Origin: Paraphaeosphaeria minitans
Lineage: Eukaryota; Ascomycota; Dothideomycetes; Pleosporales; Didymosphaeriaceae
Reading direction: 5' to 3'
Assembly (NCBI GenBank): GCA_015832175.1
Contig: WJXW01000001.1
Location: forward strand, 2,232,001 to 2,296,000
Length of the DNA: 64,000 bases
The position numbers and the translations under genes are program-made. Positions 1 through 11,750 of the stretch are shown here, piece after piece (positions within the stretch are counted from its first letter, which is position 1; the number at the start of each line of letters is the position of its first letter). The notes beneath the pieces are model-generated. The model saw nothing but the letters and a program-made list of their open reading frames with translations, was not told the DNA's origin and made no database searches.

Positions 1-264
1 AAGAGCAACCCCATAATTTCGTTCAACTACATATTCCTAATCAATGCAGAACGCATCTATCCAAGCTCTGCAGACGCCAAAGTTGCTCATTCTACGAGTA
101 GCTGCTTCACAGTTGGGGGTCGTTGGTGACGTAAAACCGTCAATATAACATACCCTTCCAGAGGGACTTGAATCACAAGCTTCAGTGACCCAAGTATGTG
201 ACAGAGCATCGATTTGTGGCTTATCCTTCCAGTTGATTGGTATGATGTCTCACCAGATGGAGTC
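1..264. other. Left-edge intergenic DNA, no gene seen
   Basis: Composition is normal, without the CpA depletion seen further right. Short open frames here have no recognisable protein character. Confidence 0.5.
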
Positions 265-272
265 AACGGGTT

Positions 273-599
273 CAGCGCTCGCAACGAGCCGTATTTCGGC
301 TCGTGAGACCTAGTTACGGTTACCTTACGGTTGCTAGCAACTACCGTACTGATGTTACAGTAGGGAGACCTCTACGTTACCGCGGGTGTGCTGTAGTCGG
401 CAATTTGAGCCTACACGGTGAGAATACGGTAGAGAGTATCTAAGCTTCCTAACTAGGACTGTACTAGGCCTAATAGAGAATAGCCTAGCATAGACAACAA
501 CTGCCGTACTACGGCTTTAAATCTATCACGGTACTGATTGCCAAAATCCGCTTTTGAGCAATACCGTATCCGCCGTACTACGTACCGTTGCGAGCGCTG
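273..599. mobile_element. hAT-type MITE, 327 bp
   Basis: Perfect 14-bp terminal inverted repeats CAGCGCTCGCAACG (273-286) and CGTTGCGAGCGCTG (586-599) are flanked by a perfect 8-bp direct repeat AACGGGTT (265-272 and 600-607). An 8-bp target duplication with TIRs starting CAG is the hallmark of the hAT superfamily. The interior has no coding capacity, so the element is non-autonomous. A subterminal hairpin (arms CGAGCCG 285-291 and CGGCTCG 297-303) and many TACCGTA/CCGTAC-like motifs lie inside and could be transposase-binding repeats (inference). It is not RIP-mutated, and perfect ends and target duplication suggest a recent insertion. It lies about 440 bp upstream of the rhamnosidase start. 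Confidence 0.9.
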
Positions 600-607
600 A
601 ACGGGTT

Positions 608-1043
608 AGCAGGATTCGCGAACAGTTGTAGCGAAACTGCGACGCAGGACCTCCGTACACTTCAGCACAGGAAGGATGACGAATCATTCAAGGCACAGCT
701 CCAAACTGAACATGGATCACTCTTAGCCAAGAATCGCGAACTCCCGGGAGCGGAGATCCGTGCGGGGGATCGACAGCACAGAGCTATTCCGCCTACATCC
801 AGTTAGGCGTCGGGTCATTTTTGCGGGCGGAGCAAGGCGACTGGGGAAAGCTTTGCATAATAGCCCATGCTTCTTCTCACATACCCTGATGACTTCGTGT
901 AAATGCATGCCGAAGTCAGGGTCACCAGCGGCATACCTCCACAAACATATATAGCATTACTTTGGGTTACCAAATAGCTTGGACTTGAAGTGTATACTTC
1001 TCTGGCGACTTCAACATTTCCAGCCAAATGCGAGCTTGTGAAG
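608..1043 (+). promoter_or_regulatory. Upstream region of the GH78 gene
   Basis: This stretch between the MITE and the rhamnosidase ATG holds no convincing gene. A TATA-like CATATATAGC lies at about 946-955, some 90 bp before the ATG. Promoter function is inferred from position only. Confidence 0.35.
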
Positions 1044-3665
1044 ATGTCTTTATCCTTGGCGCCCGTTACTTTTGAACATCACCGCCCAGCATTGGGTATC
1101 GCGGAGACGAAGCCTCGTATTTCGTACCGGTTTGAAGGTACCGCAGTCGACTGGGAGCAGTCCGAAGTCGACATCGAGATCACCCAAGATGGCACACCCA
1201 AAGTCTACAACGTCAAAACTCCAGATTCGGTCCTGATATCGTGGCCTGGACCGGAGCTCAAGAGCAAGGATTCGGCTACTGTAAGAGCTCGAGCGCACGG
1301 TTTGGAGGGCCAAACTTCGTCAGATTGGTCACAACCTTCCACAGTTGAGACGGGTTTATTAACAACGGATGACTGGCAAGGCGCGTTTCCAATCGCAGCC
1401 GATCGCGCCACAGAGACGAACGGCACGAAACGTCCTTTACTGTTCCGCAAGGACTTCAGTATCAATTCAACAGTCGCAAAGGCGAGGATTTACATTACTG
1501 CGCTGGGACTGTATGTCGCAGAGATAAATGGAAAGCGCGTCGGCGACCACGTGCTCGCACCCGGATGGCAGTCCTACAGCCACCGGCACGTATACGACAC
1601 CTATGATGTGACTGATCTGTTGCAACAGGGCGACAATACCATCGGCGTGACGATCGGGGAGGGCTGGTACGCTGGCCGAATTGGTTTCAACAAGCAAATA
1701 CCTCGCAATCTCTGGGGCGACACCCTTGGACTGCTCTGCTTGCTCTCCGCTACGGATGTATCGGGCCGGGAAACAACGATCAAGAGTGACCTGTCGTGGA
1801 GCTCTTCTAATGGTCCCATCGTCTCGTCTGAAATCTATGACGGTGAGGTATACAACTCAGCTGCAGAAGTGCCAGATTGGTCAACTCCGAAGTTCAATGA
1901 CAGCGGCTGGTTAGCCGTCAAGCAGTTGCCAATGCCAGCTGGCTCTTTGGTTCCCTCCGACGGCGCTCCTATCAAGCGTCTTGAACAGATCAAGCCTGTC
2001 TCTGTACTCAAGTCGAAATCAGGAAAGACTGTCATTGATTTCGGCCAGAACCTCGTGGGGTGGCTCAAAGTGACTGTGTCTGGTCCTTCTGGTGCAAATA
2101 TTACCTTCCACCATGCGGAAGTCATGAATCATGGTGAGATCGACACGGTACCGCTGCGAAGCGCGAAGGCTCGGGATACCTTAATACTCTCCGGGAACGC
2201 GACGCAGACCTGGGAACCATCTTTCACCTACCACGGCTTTCGGTATGTTCAGGTGGACGGCTGGCCCAGCGCAACTCCCTTGGACGATACTTCCGTTGTT
2301 GCACAAGTTGTGCACAGTGATATGGAGCGCACTGGATATTTTGAGAGCTCGCATGAGCTGTTGAACAGGTTCCATGAGAACGTTGTCTGGTCTCTAAAGG
2401 GAAATTTCCTAGGCGTTCCAACAGACTGCCCGCAGCGCGATGAGCGCTTAGGGTGGACAGGGGATGCGCACGCTTTCATGCCAACCGCGAACTATCTCTA
2501 CGATGCGTCTGGCTTCTGGCGCGGCTGGCTCAAGGATGCTTGGTCAGAGCAGAAACGCGGAGACTACATGGTCCCTCCGGTATACATACCGACAGACGAT
2601 ATGAACGATGATCAGCGCCCGCGCGCACGCATGCCTGTGGCTGTTTGGGGCGATGTGGTCGTAGGCCATCCGTACCAACTGTACCAGAACTTCGCGGACA
2701 AGCAGATGCTCGAGGAGCAGTGGGACGCGGCACAAGCTTGGATTGACAAAGGAATCCCGCGAAACGATGTAGGCCTGTGGGACAGATCCACTTTCCAATT
2801 CGCAGATTGGTTGGACCCGAAGGCACCAGCGGAGGATCCAGGCGCGGCGACCACTAACAAACACCTCGTCTCGGATGCGTACCTCATCGAGATGACCCGA
2901 CTGTTGTCGAAACTGAGCGAAGTGCTGGGTAAAGGCGATCTTGTTACGAAATACGCAGGTCAACGCGAAGATCTCATCAAGGAGTTCCATAAGGCGTGGA
3001 CGGAGCCTTACCCCGTCATCGCGAACGTCACCCAAACAGCGCTCGCCCTGGGCATAGCCTTTGACATTTGGGCTCCCAACACTGCCGCTCGTAAGATAGC
3101 TGCTGAAAACCTCCGCGAAGTCATCAAGAACAACACGTACCTTGTAGGAACTGGCTTTGCTGGCACTCAGCAACTAGGCAATGCGCTCACATCCATCAAT
3201 GCGACAGCCGACTTTTATATGATGTTGCAACAGACGCAGGTTCCGTCGTGGCTCTACGCCATCACCATGAACGGCACCACCACCTGGGAACGCTGGGACA
3301 GCATGTTGCCGGACGGATCAATAAACACAGGCTCCATGACAAGTTTTAACCATTATTCTTTCGGAAGCATTGCCGACTGGATCCATAAGAAGATTGGGGG
3401 TATAGCACCAGGCTCGCCAGGTTGGAAGACAGTGGTAGTTGCGCCGGAGCCGGGAGGAGACATTACCAGGGCCAGTGCTCATATATTGAGTCCGTACGGT
3501 GCAGTGAATTCGAGTTGGACAGTCAAGGCGGATGGTTTCCATCTGACTGTCACTGTCCCTCCCAACAGCAAGGCAGAAGTGATCCTTCCAGGCTCGGGAG
3601 AATCGGCCACCATGGGCAGTGGGACGAAGACTTTCTTCGTTGAGGCCTACACGATTCCAGAGTAG
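1044..3665 (+). CDS. Alpha-L-rhamnosidase, glycoside hydrolase family 78
   Basis: Hydrolyses terminal alpha-L-rhamnose from rhamnosides such as plant flavonoid glycosides or pectic side chains, with inversion. The 873-aa protein has the usual GH78 layout: N-terminal beta-sandwich, rhamnosidase-N domain (about residues 130-220, including INGKRVGD and GWYAGR), a central beta domain with IDFGQNLVGW (about 330), the (alpha/alpha)6 barrel (about 430-770), and a C-terminal beta domain. The catalytic signature DCPQRDERLGWTGD is intact, with Glu467 as predicted general acid. WERWD supplies Glu749 as predicted base. The frame opens upstream only at a GTG (990), so the ATG at 1044 was chosen. There is no intron and no clear signal peptide, so an intracellular enzyme is likely. 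Length and residues look functional; the exact substrate is not predictable. Confidence 0.93.
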   Translation: MSLSLAPVTFEHHRPALGIAETKPRISYRFEGTAVDWEQSEVDIEITQDGTPKVYNVKTPDSVLISWPGPELKSKDSATVRARAHGLEGQTSSDWSQPSTVETGLLTTDDWQGAFPIAADRATETNGTKRPLLFRKDFSINSTVAKARIYITALGLYVAEINGKRVGDHVLAPGWQSYSHRHVYDTYDVTDLLQQGDNTIGVTIGEGWYAGRIGFNKQIPRNLWGDTLGLLCLLSATDVSGRETTIKSDLSWSSSNGPIVSSEIYDGEVYNSAAEVPDWSTPKFNDSGWLAVKQLPMPAGSLVPSDGAPIKRLEQIKPVSVLKSKSGKTVIDFGQNLVGWLKVTVSGPSGANITFHHAEVMNHGEIDTVPLRSAKARDTLILSGNATQTWEPSFTYHGFRYVQVDGWPSATPLDDTSVVAQVVHSDMERTGYFESSHELLNRFHENVVWSLKGNFLGVPTDCPQRDERLGWTGDAHAFMPTANYLYDASGFWRGWLKDAWSEQKRGDYMVPPVYIPTDDMNDDQRPRARMPVAVWGDVVVGHPYQLYQNFADKQMLEEQWDAAQAWIDKGIPRNDVGLWDRSTFQFADWLDPKAPAEDPGAATTNKHLVSDAYLIEMTRLLSKLSEVLGKGDLVTKYAGQREDLIKEFHKAWTEPYPVIANVTQTALALGIAFDIWAPNTAARKIAAENLREVIKNNTYLVGTGFAGTQQLGNALTSINATADFYMMLQQTQVPSWLYAITMNGTTTWERWDSMLPDGSINTGSMTSFNHYSFGSIADWIHKKIGGIAPGSPGWKTVVVAPEPGGDITRASAHILSPYGAVNSSWTVKADGFHLTVTVPPNSKAEVILPGSGESATMGSGTKTFFVEAYTIPE

Positions 3666-4597
3666 AAGCATGGAATTTTACAGAATTCAGCGGTTTACAT
3701 ATCGTTGTTGACTCTGCTTAATGAATGCGACCGTGGAGATTCCAGATCGAGCGATATTGGCTTTCAGTGAGCATGCATCTCGGTCCCAGCTGAGGCAAAT
3801 ACAAGTCCTCTAGGTACCTAATGACATTGCTGTTGATGGCGATACCGTAATGGCTGAAGGTTTCAGTTGGCACGGAGCTCTTCATGCTTCCATGCGAGGA
3901 TCCTGAATGATGATGGAGGGCCGGTGTCGGATGGAGGGTACCATCGTGCCGAGTGCGTGTTCCCAGGGGGCCAATCACGTCATTCCTAATTAGGAAATGC
4001 CGATACCTACCTACGCGCAACCCGCACCCTCAGCTTCAAGATCAGAGATTGTGAACCACCATCATGATATTTATTCGCACCTATAATTTATCTTGAATTA
4101 AAAGTATGTGAGCCTATCTGTGAGATATACATCAACCCCAGACGTGAGAATCGAGTTGTCGCGTACGTGGTCTGGCCGACGAGCCCTGGAGGTCACCCCG
4201 GCCTGCCGTCACGTGCACCTGGCGTGTCCAGAGCTCGTAAACCCGGCGTGTCCCAATATCATACCTCATCACATGACACATATGTGGATCTCACCCCATA
4301 AACGGGTGGAAGAAGATTCAAGGCGATCCACCAACTGACACTACAAAGCAGGTAGCGCTGTTCGTGCTGCATTCTCAAATCCGCGTGGAAGATGACGCCA
4401 TACCGGCTGCCGACGAGTGGTACATGCCATATAACTGATAAGAGGCATTGTAGTTACATATGATATTTTTACGTCGCTGTATCCTGTTCCGCCGGAAAGT
4501 ACACGAACCTACCGTGCCTAACGGCCGTACCTAACAGAGAAGATCTACAGGGCAATTCCCAGAATCTCCTTCCTACCACAGCTTTAACGCCGCGACC
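3666..4597. other. Intergenic region between GH78 and monooxygenase genes
   Basis: 932 bp without a supported gene. A 100-codon minus frame at 3718-4020 has no family character. The 3' part, up to the ATG at 4598, should include the monooxygenase promoter, but no distinct element is recognised. Confidence 0.5.
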
Positions 4598-6062
4598 ATG
4601 TCACCGCGATACTCGAGTGTTGCAGTCATTGGTGCTGGCCCGTCCGGGATCTCTGCCATAAAGGCCCTTTCTGATGAGAACGTCTTCCAAAACATTCGCT
4701 TATTTGAGCGAAGAGAAAGAGTCGGAGGCACATGGCTTTACGATGATGATCCTGAGCCTTTTTCTCCTTCGCCTGATCAGCCACAGAATGACCCTCCAGC
4801 AAAACTCCCATCGTCTGCGTCGCCGCTCCCGGAGAATCTTACTGCACGCACTGGTATATACCCAGCTTTGGACAGCAATGTCGGGGCAGAAGTCATGTCC
4901 TTTACATACAAACCTTTCCCGATCGACAACTCTGCGGCTTCGATACATCGTCTGGGCCAGAAAAATCCAACGAAGCCGTGGAAAACAGTTGCAGGGTACC
5001 TTGAAGAGATAGCAGAGCCATACATACATTTGATTTCCCTCAACACGCATGTTGAAAGCGTGCGGAAATTGGGGGCCATATGGGTTGTGACGTTAAGGAA
5101 GACCGGCCACGATCTGAAAGGAGAAAAGAAAGACTTCTGGTGGCAGGAGTCGTTCGACGCGGTCATAGCAGCGACAGGGCATTACAGCATCCCTCAAATC
5201 CCAAACATTTCGGGCTTGACAAAGACGTCAAAGGCTCAACCCCATCACTTTGAGCATTCAAAAGCTTACAGGTTACCAGACCATTACGTCAACAAGGTAC
5301 GTCTCTCGCAGTGCAGTCTCTGGGCCATTACTCATCAAACGATAGAAAGTCGTCGTGGTTGGCGGCAACGTGTCCGCATCAGACACCGTCACCGAGCTCC
5401 ACAACATCGTCTCAGGCCCACTCTACGTCTCTCAGCGCGGGCGAAACGAAGCTCTGGATGGCGCCTGGAATCTCCCGAACGTGCTTCTCAAACCTCAAAT
5501 CAGCCACATCTCTACCAGTCCTACCGCCGGTGTCCTGGTTCGCTTCGCAGACGGCACCGAAGTCGACAATGTCGATAAGGTGCATTTTGCTACAGGATAT
5601 CGCCTCTCGTATCCCTTTTTCTACCCGAATCCCGTCGCTCCAAGCGGTCGCTTGACTGGTTTCTACCAACATATGTTCAACATCGCAGACCCTTCACTAG
5701 CTGTGGTGGGACAGGTCAAAGCCGCCATCTCTTTCCGCGTGTACGAGTATCAAGCTGTTGCTGTGGCGCGTTACTTTGCGGGGCGTGGTGGCGGCCTCCC
5801 CTCGCCGAGAGAGCAAGATGAATGGGTGGTGAAACGACTACAGTACAAAGGGCCGACGTCTCTCTTCCATGAGATCAAGCCTGACTTCAGCGAGTATTTC
5901 GGATTTCTGAGGAGCGTGGCCGGGAAAGATGGCGGGGAGTTGCCAGAGTGGCAGGATGAGTGGGCACTGAAAGGTTTCGCGGTGTTACAGTTGAAAGCTG
6001 AATGGTGGAAAAAGCTGAAGGAGGACGAGGACCATAGGAAAGAGATCAAGGCCAAGCTATGA
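4598..6062 (+). CDS. Flavin-dependent monooxygenase (FMO-like), two exons
   Basis: Predicted NADPH- and FAD-dependent oxygenase of the flavin-containing monooxygenase type, acting on a soft nucleophile (N or S) or a ketone; substrate unknown. Joining 4598-5296 and 5346-6062 gives 471 aa. Residues 8-17 hold the FAD Rossmann motif GAGPSG, followed by the FERRERVGGTW segment. A second nucleotide-binding motif, VVVVGGNVSASD (235-246), is formed right after the splice junction, which supports the intron. An HS-x2-Y segment lies near 220-224, and FATGY (314-318) matches the conserved ATG-type motif of this superfamily. The start context GCGACCATG is good. The gene ends about 370 bp before the RIP-mutated block but shows no RIP damage itself. 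Confidence 0.88.
5297..5345 (+). other. Intron of the monooxygenase gene (49 bp)
   Basis: Donor GTACGT, acceptor ATAG. Removing it joins codon 233 (AAG) in phase to AAA GTC GTC GTG and restores the second nucleotide-binding motif. Reading through stops the frame at 5578 in unrelated sequence. Confidence 0.88.
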
Positions 6063-6428
6063 TTGGTATGGTAACTATGGCATCCAGAAGCGCGTATAGT
6101 TTATGTCCTCACACCAGTTGAAGCTGAAAGCCTCTGATAACTGATTTTTACGTAGGTATACGCATTTGGAGTTTGGTTGGATCAATTCGAAACTTTGCTT
6201 TAATCATACGCTTACAAGTTACCCTGAGCTCTGATCATGCCTGTGTTCAGTTCATGATACGAAGGTAACATTCCAAGACCTTAACATACATTCCTCATCC
6301 ATGTAAAGTTGATTAGTTGGCTCAAGATGAATACCTCACTTCACCAATATTTATTATTGCTAGGATCTTGGCGGGAGCAATGTAGCTTAAACGTTAAGGG
6401 CTGGCAACTAATTGCATTTAGTATAAGG
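6063..6428. other. Monooxygenase 3' flank and border of the TE block
   Basis: Normal-composition sequence with no gene. It ends abruptly at the TGTTAAATCC terminus of a family A LTR at 6429. Confidence 0.6.
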
Positions 6429-6666
6429 TGTTAAATCCAACAGGGTAGCTAGTCCTAAAGGGTTAAGGTTGGTTCTCGGACAGGAGTACTTACAGAAGGT
6501 GGAAGGTCTTGTTAATACGATAGTATCTTACGAAGTGTAATAAGTTAATAATTTAGTCTGCTAGAATCTAAACAATAGATTAATAAACAGATTAAACACG
6601 AGTATAGAGGTCTATCCTTATATTCCTATATAATAGGGCTGCTTTATTACTTAGTGTTAAAGTAAC

Positions 6667-6858
6667 TGTGATGGGCTGGGGCATAGCCCCAGCCTTTGGA
6701 AGGATCTTGAGGAAAGGAACCGCCCTAAAGAAGTGGACCCACTAAGGAAAACTCTTCTTATAAGCGGCACACCCCCCTATAGAGACTCAATACCTAGAAT
6801 TCATCCTTTACATTTAGCACTTACAGTTCTATTTATTCTCTAAGGCTAGCTTATAATA
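6667..6858 (+). repeat. 5' LTR of element B
   Basis: 192 bp; collinear with 13610-13801. Less RIP-mutated than its partner over the first 100 bp (GATGGGCTGGGGC versus AATAGGCTAGGGC). Confidence 0.92.
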
Positions 6859-6919
6859 TTAAATTCTAAGTCTTCTAGAAAAGAGTCGTTTAAAGGAACA
6901 AAGAAATATAACAGAGTCT

Positions 6920-7950
6920 AGAATAACCTACTAATAGATACCTCTAATATTGCTAAGTTAGTAAAATAACTGCAGAACTTAATTACTGCTAGAGACAAAG
7001 ACTACTCTACTATATAAACACTATAACTCTAGAATAAAGAGCTACGCGAGCTCTTTATGCGCTAATAGGCCTACGCTAGCACTACCTTAGGCCTGTCTAC
7101 CTCTACTATAGGGGGCAGATCTCTATTTACTAGTATAGACTAGCTAATCCTATAGTATAAACTGCTCTTAAGCCTAACTAAGTTTAGGGGCTTAAAGACA
7201 TAGTTTAGGGCCTAGAAGGTTATAATAGATTATAAGCTCTAGACTAATAAGCAGTTTATTAGCTCCCCCTAAAAGGAATAGGCGCTAATATAGGACTGCC
7301 TAGACAACAGTCTTTAGGACACAGTAGCGGCCTTCTACTAAACTAGGAGGGTAGACAGCTAGTTTAACCTATAGACGTTTATATAGTACTTTACCTTTAT
7401 GTACGCTAACTAACACGCCTAGTAAAAGGCTAAAGCATGCCTTAATATAATTAGGTAGGGCCCTAAGGAGAGTTTCTCTAACTTTTACGTCCACTTTAAA
7501 CAGACCTTAGTAGAGGTGGGCGGCAGCTAGTAAGGTAACACTAAGAAACTGCGCAAGTTACGCCGCGTAATCTAGTATAATATCTATATAATTGCCCTTA
7601 ACTACAACGTTCCTAAAGGGGACTACAACGCGGCTGTTGCTAGGTTTTTATAGATTATAGTAGACCTTAAAATAAAGGCCTTAGAAGATAAGCTTACTAC
7701 TTAAGCTACCTTTTATAAAAATAGCTAGCCTTCTTTTAAGAACAGTAATAGTAACGTTTATATAACTCCTATAGTGGCTTTAACCTTAACCTGGCCCTAA
7801 GCCAGTAAAGAGGCGGGCAAGCAGCGCCTAAACTAGATACCTAAATATATCTTCTAGTAACACTAGAACGTAGGCGTGTGCACTTACTACAGTAAGCCTA
7901 ACTATATAACTAGAGCCTACTCTAATATAGTTTTACTCTAGACAATTATA
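6920..7950 (+). pseudogene. Element B gag, RIP-degraded
   Basis: Reading through TAA/TAG gives a Gag-like hydrophilic protein ending in a zinc knuckle at 7879-7920. Only the first Cys codon of the C-x2-C-x4-H-x4-C pattern remains; the others have become Tyr, as expected from RIP of TGC and CAC. Boundaries are approximate. Confidence 0.6.
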
Positions 7951-8099
7951 ACTTAACCTTAGCATAATAAGATAAGCATCTAGTTAAGAAAAGAATAGCC
8001 CCTAGTCTAGCGCTAATATAGGGGCTAAGCGCGATAGCATTAATAGAGGTATAATTAGGGTAAGCTGCAATAGTTAGAGTGGCTAGGGCTAGAGTAGGT

Positions 8100-11000
8100 A
8101 TAAATAGGCCTACTCTTACCCTCTATGTCTTCCTTAATAGTACACAGTATGTAGAGGCCCTAATTAATATAGGGTATAAATACTTTATAGTAATTAGCCC
8201 TAGGCTAGTAGATTCGCTTTTACTATAGCGCATTATAATCCTAGCCTAGGAGCTAGAACAGGCTACTAGGTTATTACTATAGACCCTTATTATAGAGATA
8301 GTAGTAGTGCCTTATAATATATCTAGGTGGTAATAGACCCTTTACGCTTATATAATTCCTAACCTCTACTAGAATATAATCCTAGGGGCCCCCTAGCTAG
8401 CTAAGTCTAGAGTAGTAGTAGATGTCTATAGTAGTAAAATTATAATTAGCGTAGCTAGGGGTCTTATTACTCTTAACACCTAAGTAGTAGAGAGGCGGGG
8501 CCTCCTCGCTACGCTAGTAGACAAGGAGGACAACACAACACCCTTTAATACTCTAGATAAAGACTAGGAAGGGGTATTCCTAACTTTGCTCTAGAATATT
8601 ACTTCGATACTCGTAATAACACTTCCTTATATAGTAAAACTTCTACCCCCCTATAATATAGCAGGGCTAGGCCTTACTAAAGATAGTAGGACTCTCTCTC
8701 TAGAACTAGCGGAGTACGCTACTATCTTTAATAAAACTAAGATATCTAGCCTTCTACTACACTAGAGCACGTTAGACTACTACATCTATCTAAGGCGGAC
8801 TTTAAGCGGCTCCCTCCTAAGACTACCTTAGGGCCCGCTATATAGTATGTCTAGAGATTAGCTAGTAAAACTCTAGCGCCAACTTATAAAACTTATAGAC
8901 AAGGGCTAAATATAAGCTAGCTCCTCTTTAGTAAGTGCTCTAGTCCTTCTAGCCCTAAAGCCTAGGGGGAAATGGCGCCTATATATTAACTATTAAGAGA
9001 TTAACGCGATCTCTAAGCTAGATTAGTACCTCCTCCTACTTATTAAAGAGACACTACGCACCCTTTCCTAGGCCACTTAGTTTATAAAGGTAGATATCTA
9101 CGCTGCCTTCTATAAGCTATAAGTTATAAAGGGGGAAGAACACTACACTATATTCTATATCTAGTTTAGCCTCTTTAAGTGGTTAGTAGTCCTATTTAGA
9201 CTAACTAGGGCACCTACTATATTCTAGCGCTATATTAATAGCGCTCTAAAGGATACCCTAGGCGATATATATATAGCTTACCTAGATAATGTCCTTATCT
9301 ATACAATAGGGCCCCTACGCTAACACTAGAACTATGTACGATAAGTGCTAGGACTCCTATAGGAAGCTAGACTATATATAGACCTAGGGAAATACAAATT
9401 CGCAATAATAGAGGTTAGGTACCTAGGGTATCTTATTACAGCAGGCAAGGCTATTCGCCCTAATCTAATAAAAATATAAGTAATTAATTAATAGGACGCC
9501 CCCTCTATAGTGCGTGTAGTCTACTACTTTATTAGCTTTACTAACTTCTATCGCAACTTTCTCCCCTAATTCTTTAAGTAGGCTATACCCCTATATACCC
9601 TTATTAAGAAAGGGGTCCTGTTTTAATAGGGCCCTAAGGAATAAGAGGCCTTTTAGGCCCTAAAAGACATATTCGTATAAAGCCCTATTCTAGCGCTCTA
9701 GGACCTAGAGCGTAACACACTAGTAGAGGCAGACTACTTAAGCAGCGCTACTAGGGCCTACCTCTCCTAACATATTAAGGGAATCTAGCACCTTATAGCC
9801 TACTACTCTACAGCCCTAACACTAGTTTAGCGGAACTACACTATTTACAATAAGGAGCTGCTTACATTTATATAGGCCCTATAGGTATAGAGACTAGAGC
9901 TAATAGGAGTAGCGCGCCCCTTTAAGATTCTAATAGACTATAAGAACCTTAAATACTTTACAAAGATCTAAAAATTAAGTAAGCGCTAGCGCTAGTAGTT
10001 AGAGTTACTTTCTGCCTTTTACTTCCACCTCTACTACTAGTCTAGATCCTAGATAGCTAGACTAGACGCACTAAGCTAGCGTAAGTAGGATATAGCCTAG
10101 TAGATAAGGATAAACGCCCCGCTAATAGTGCCTAGAACTATCTAGGCCGCCCTAGTGTAGACGCAATCTTTAATAGCGCTAGTAAGGGCTTAGATCTTTA
10201 CTAACACGCATCTATAGGTACTCTAGAACGTAGCTATAGTAGAGTTCCCCCCCTACTATATTAGGCTTAAGGCAGTGCGCTATAGTAACTATATATTCCC
10301 TATAGTAGCTGCCACCTTCTAATAAATTAAGGACTATATAATTAGTGCGTATAGGTCCCTCTTATAGCGCGGAGTCCTTTAGGTCCCAGCTTAGGAACCT
10401 CTTACTACTGCTATTATACAGCGCACATATAAGTCTCTAGTTATAGGCTATTTTAGGAAGAACTCTATATTTGCGATTATCTACTAGGACTACTACTAGG
10501 ATAATATGTCTAAAGACGTTACCTAATTTGTGCGTAATTGCCACTGTATAGGAGTATATACAGACTAGTAGAAGTAGTAAGGTCTCCTATAGCTACTCTT
10601 AATTATAGACTAGTACTAGGCGTAACTCTTAATAGATTTTATAGTAGACCTCTCTTAGGCCTCTATAGCAGCACCGCAATACCTACTTATAATTACTAAT
10701 AGGCTATTAAAGTATATACAACTAAAAGCTATAACTTCTATAATAGTAGAGTACTATATAGCTTACTTCTATAATATATAGTAGTAGTTCTATAGCTTCC
10801 CTACCTTACTAATTATAGATAGAGGCTTAGACTAGCTAGGGAAGTTCTAGACTATACTATATAAATTAACTAGAATAAAACAACTCCTCTCTATAGTATA
10901 CTACCCCTAGACTAACAGCGGCACAGAGAGGGTAAACTAAGAGGTACTCTTAGTCCTCTACATTATAGTTAACTTTAAATAGATAGACTAACTAGACTAT

Positions 11001-11750
11001 CTTCTAGCCTACTAGCTTACGTTAAATAATAGAGCATCTACTACTATAGGCCTAAGCCTAAACCTTCTACTAAATAAATACTACGTTAATCTCCTTAAGA
11101 GAATCCCCTTACTAGTAAAGTCTACCTACACCTCTACTAGGAGGGCGAAGCACTTCCTAGACTACCTTAAGAGAGGAATAGCTTTAGCCTAGGCTACTAT
11201 TACCTACAGACAGCAGCGCACTATAAAGGCTATAAACTATATCTACTACCTTATAGAGCAATTCTAAGTTAGAGACAAGATATAGTTCTTACTATATAAT
11301 ATAAAAACTAACTAGCTAAAAAAGAAACTTAACTAGCTTAAAGTTAAGTACACTATAATAGCTATACTATTCTTGCTTATAATAACGCTAGACCTGCCTA
11401 GCAATCTCTATAAGACTATCTATATTAACCTCCTTAAGCGAGTAGTGGACAATCCCCTACCTAGTTAGACTTAGGCTAACGCCTAGCTAGGCCTAGCTTT
11501 AGAGCTAGAAGAAGCAGACCTAGACTTACGTAAATAGGAAGTAGAGGAGGTCTTACGCATTAAGAACACTTAGGGAAAATAACAATAGGCGCTAGTAAAA
11601 TAGACTAAGTAGGTATTGCTAACTTAGGTACTAGTTAAGAATATTATAGATACTACAGCTCTAGACTACTTTAAGGCCGCCTAGGGGGACTATAGGCATA
11701 ATAATAGTCCTATCTAGCCTATAGGAAAGAACACATAAACATTACAAAAG
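8100..11750 (+). pseudogene. Element B pol (protease, RT, RNase H, integrase), RIP-degraded
   Basis: Order of recognisable parts: a retropepsin-like region near 8150-8200; reverse transcriptase with its catalytic box at 9279-9290, now YLDN instead of YLDD (GAT to AAT); RNase H about 9700-10100; an integrase zinc region near 10500; and a DDE core about 10600-11000. Protease-RT-RNase H-integrase is the Ty3/Gypsy order. Dozens of in-frame TAA/TAG codons make it dead. No chromodomain was recognised, unlike family A. Confidence 0.8.

Noticed and set aside
990..1043. Upstream GTG start for the GH78 gene (18 extra residues)
   Set aside because: GTG initiation is very unlikely in a fungal nuclear gene, and the added residues are neither a signal peptide nor a family feature. 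The ATG at 1044 fits.
3718..4020. 100-codon minus frame between the GH78 and monooxygenase genes
   Set aside because: No domain, no convincing start context, and His/Ser-rich low-information composition.
1044..6062. GH78 and monooxygenase as a metabolic gene cluster
   Set aside because: No backbone enzyme, transporter or regulator is nearby, and the next gene lies beyond 56 kb of transposons.
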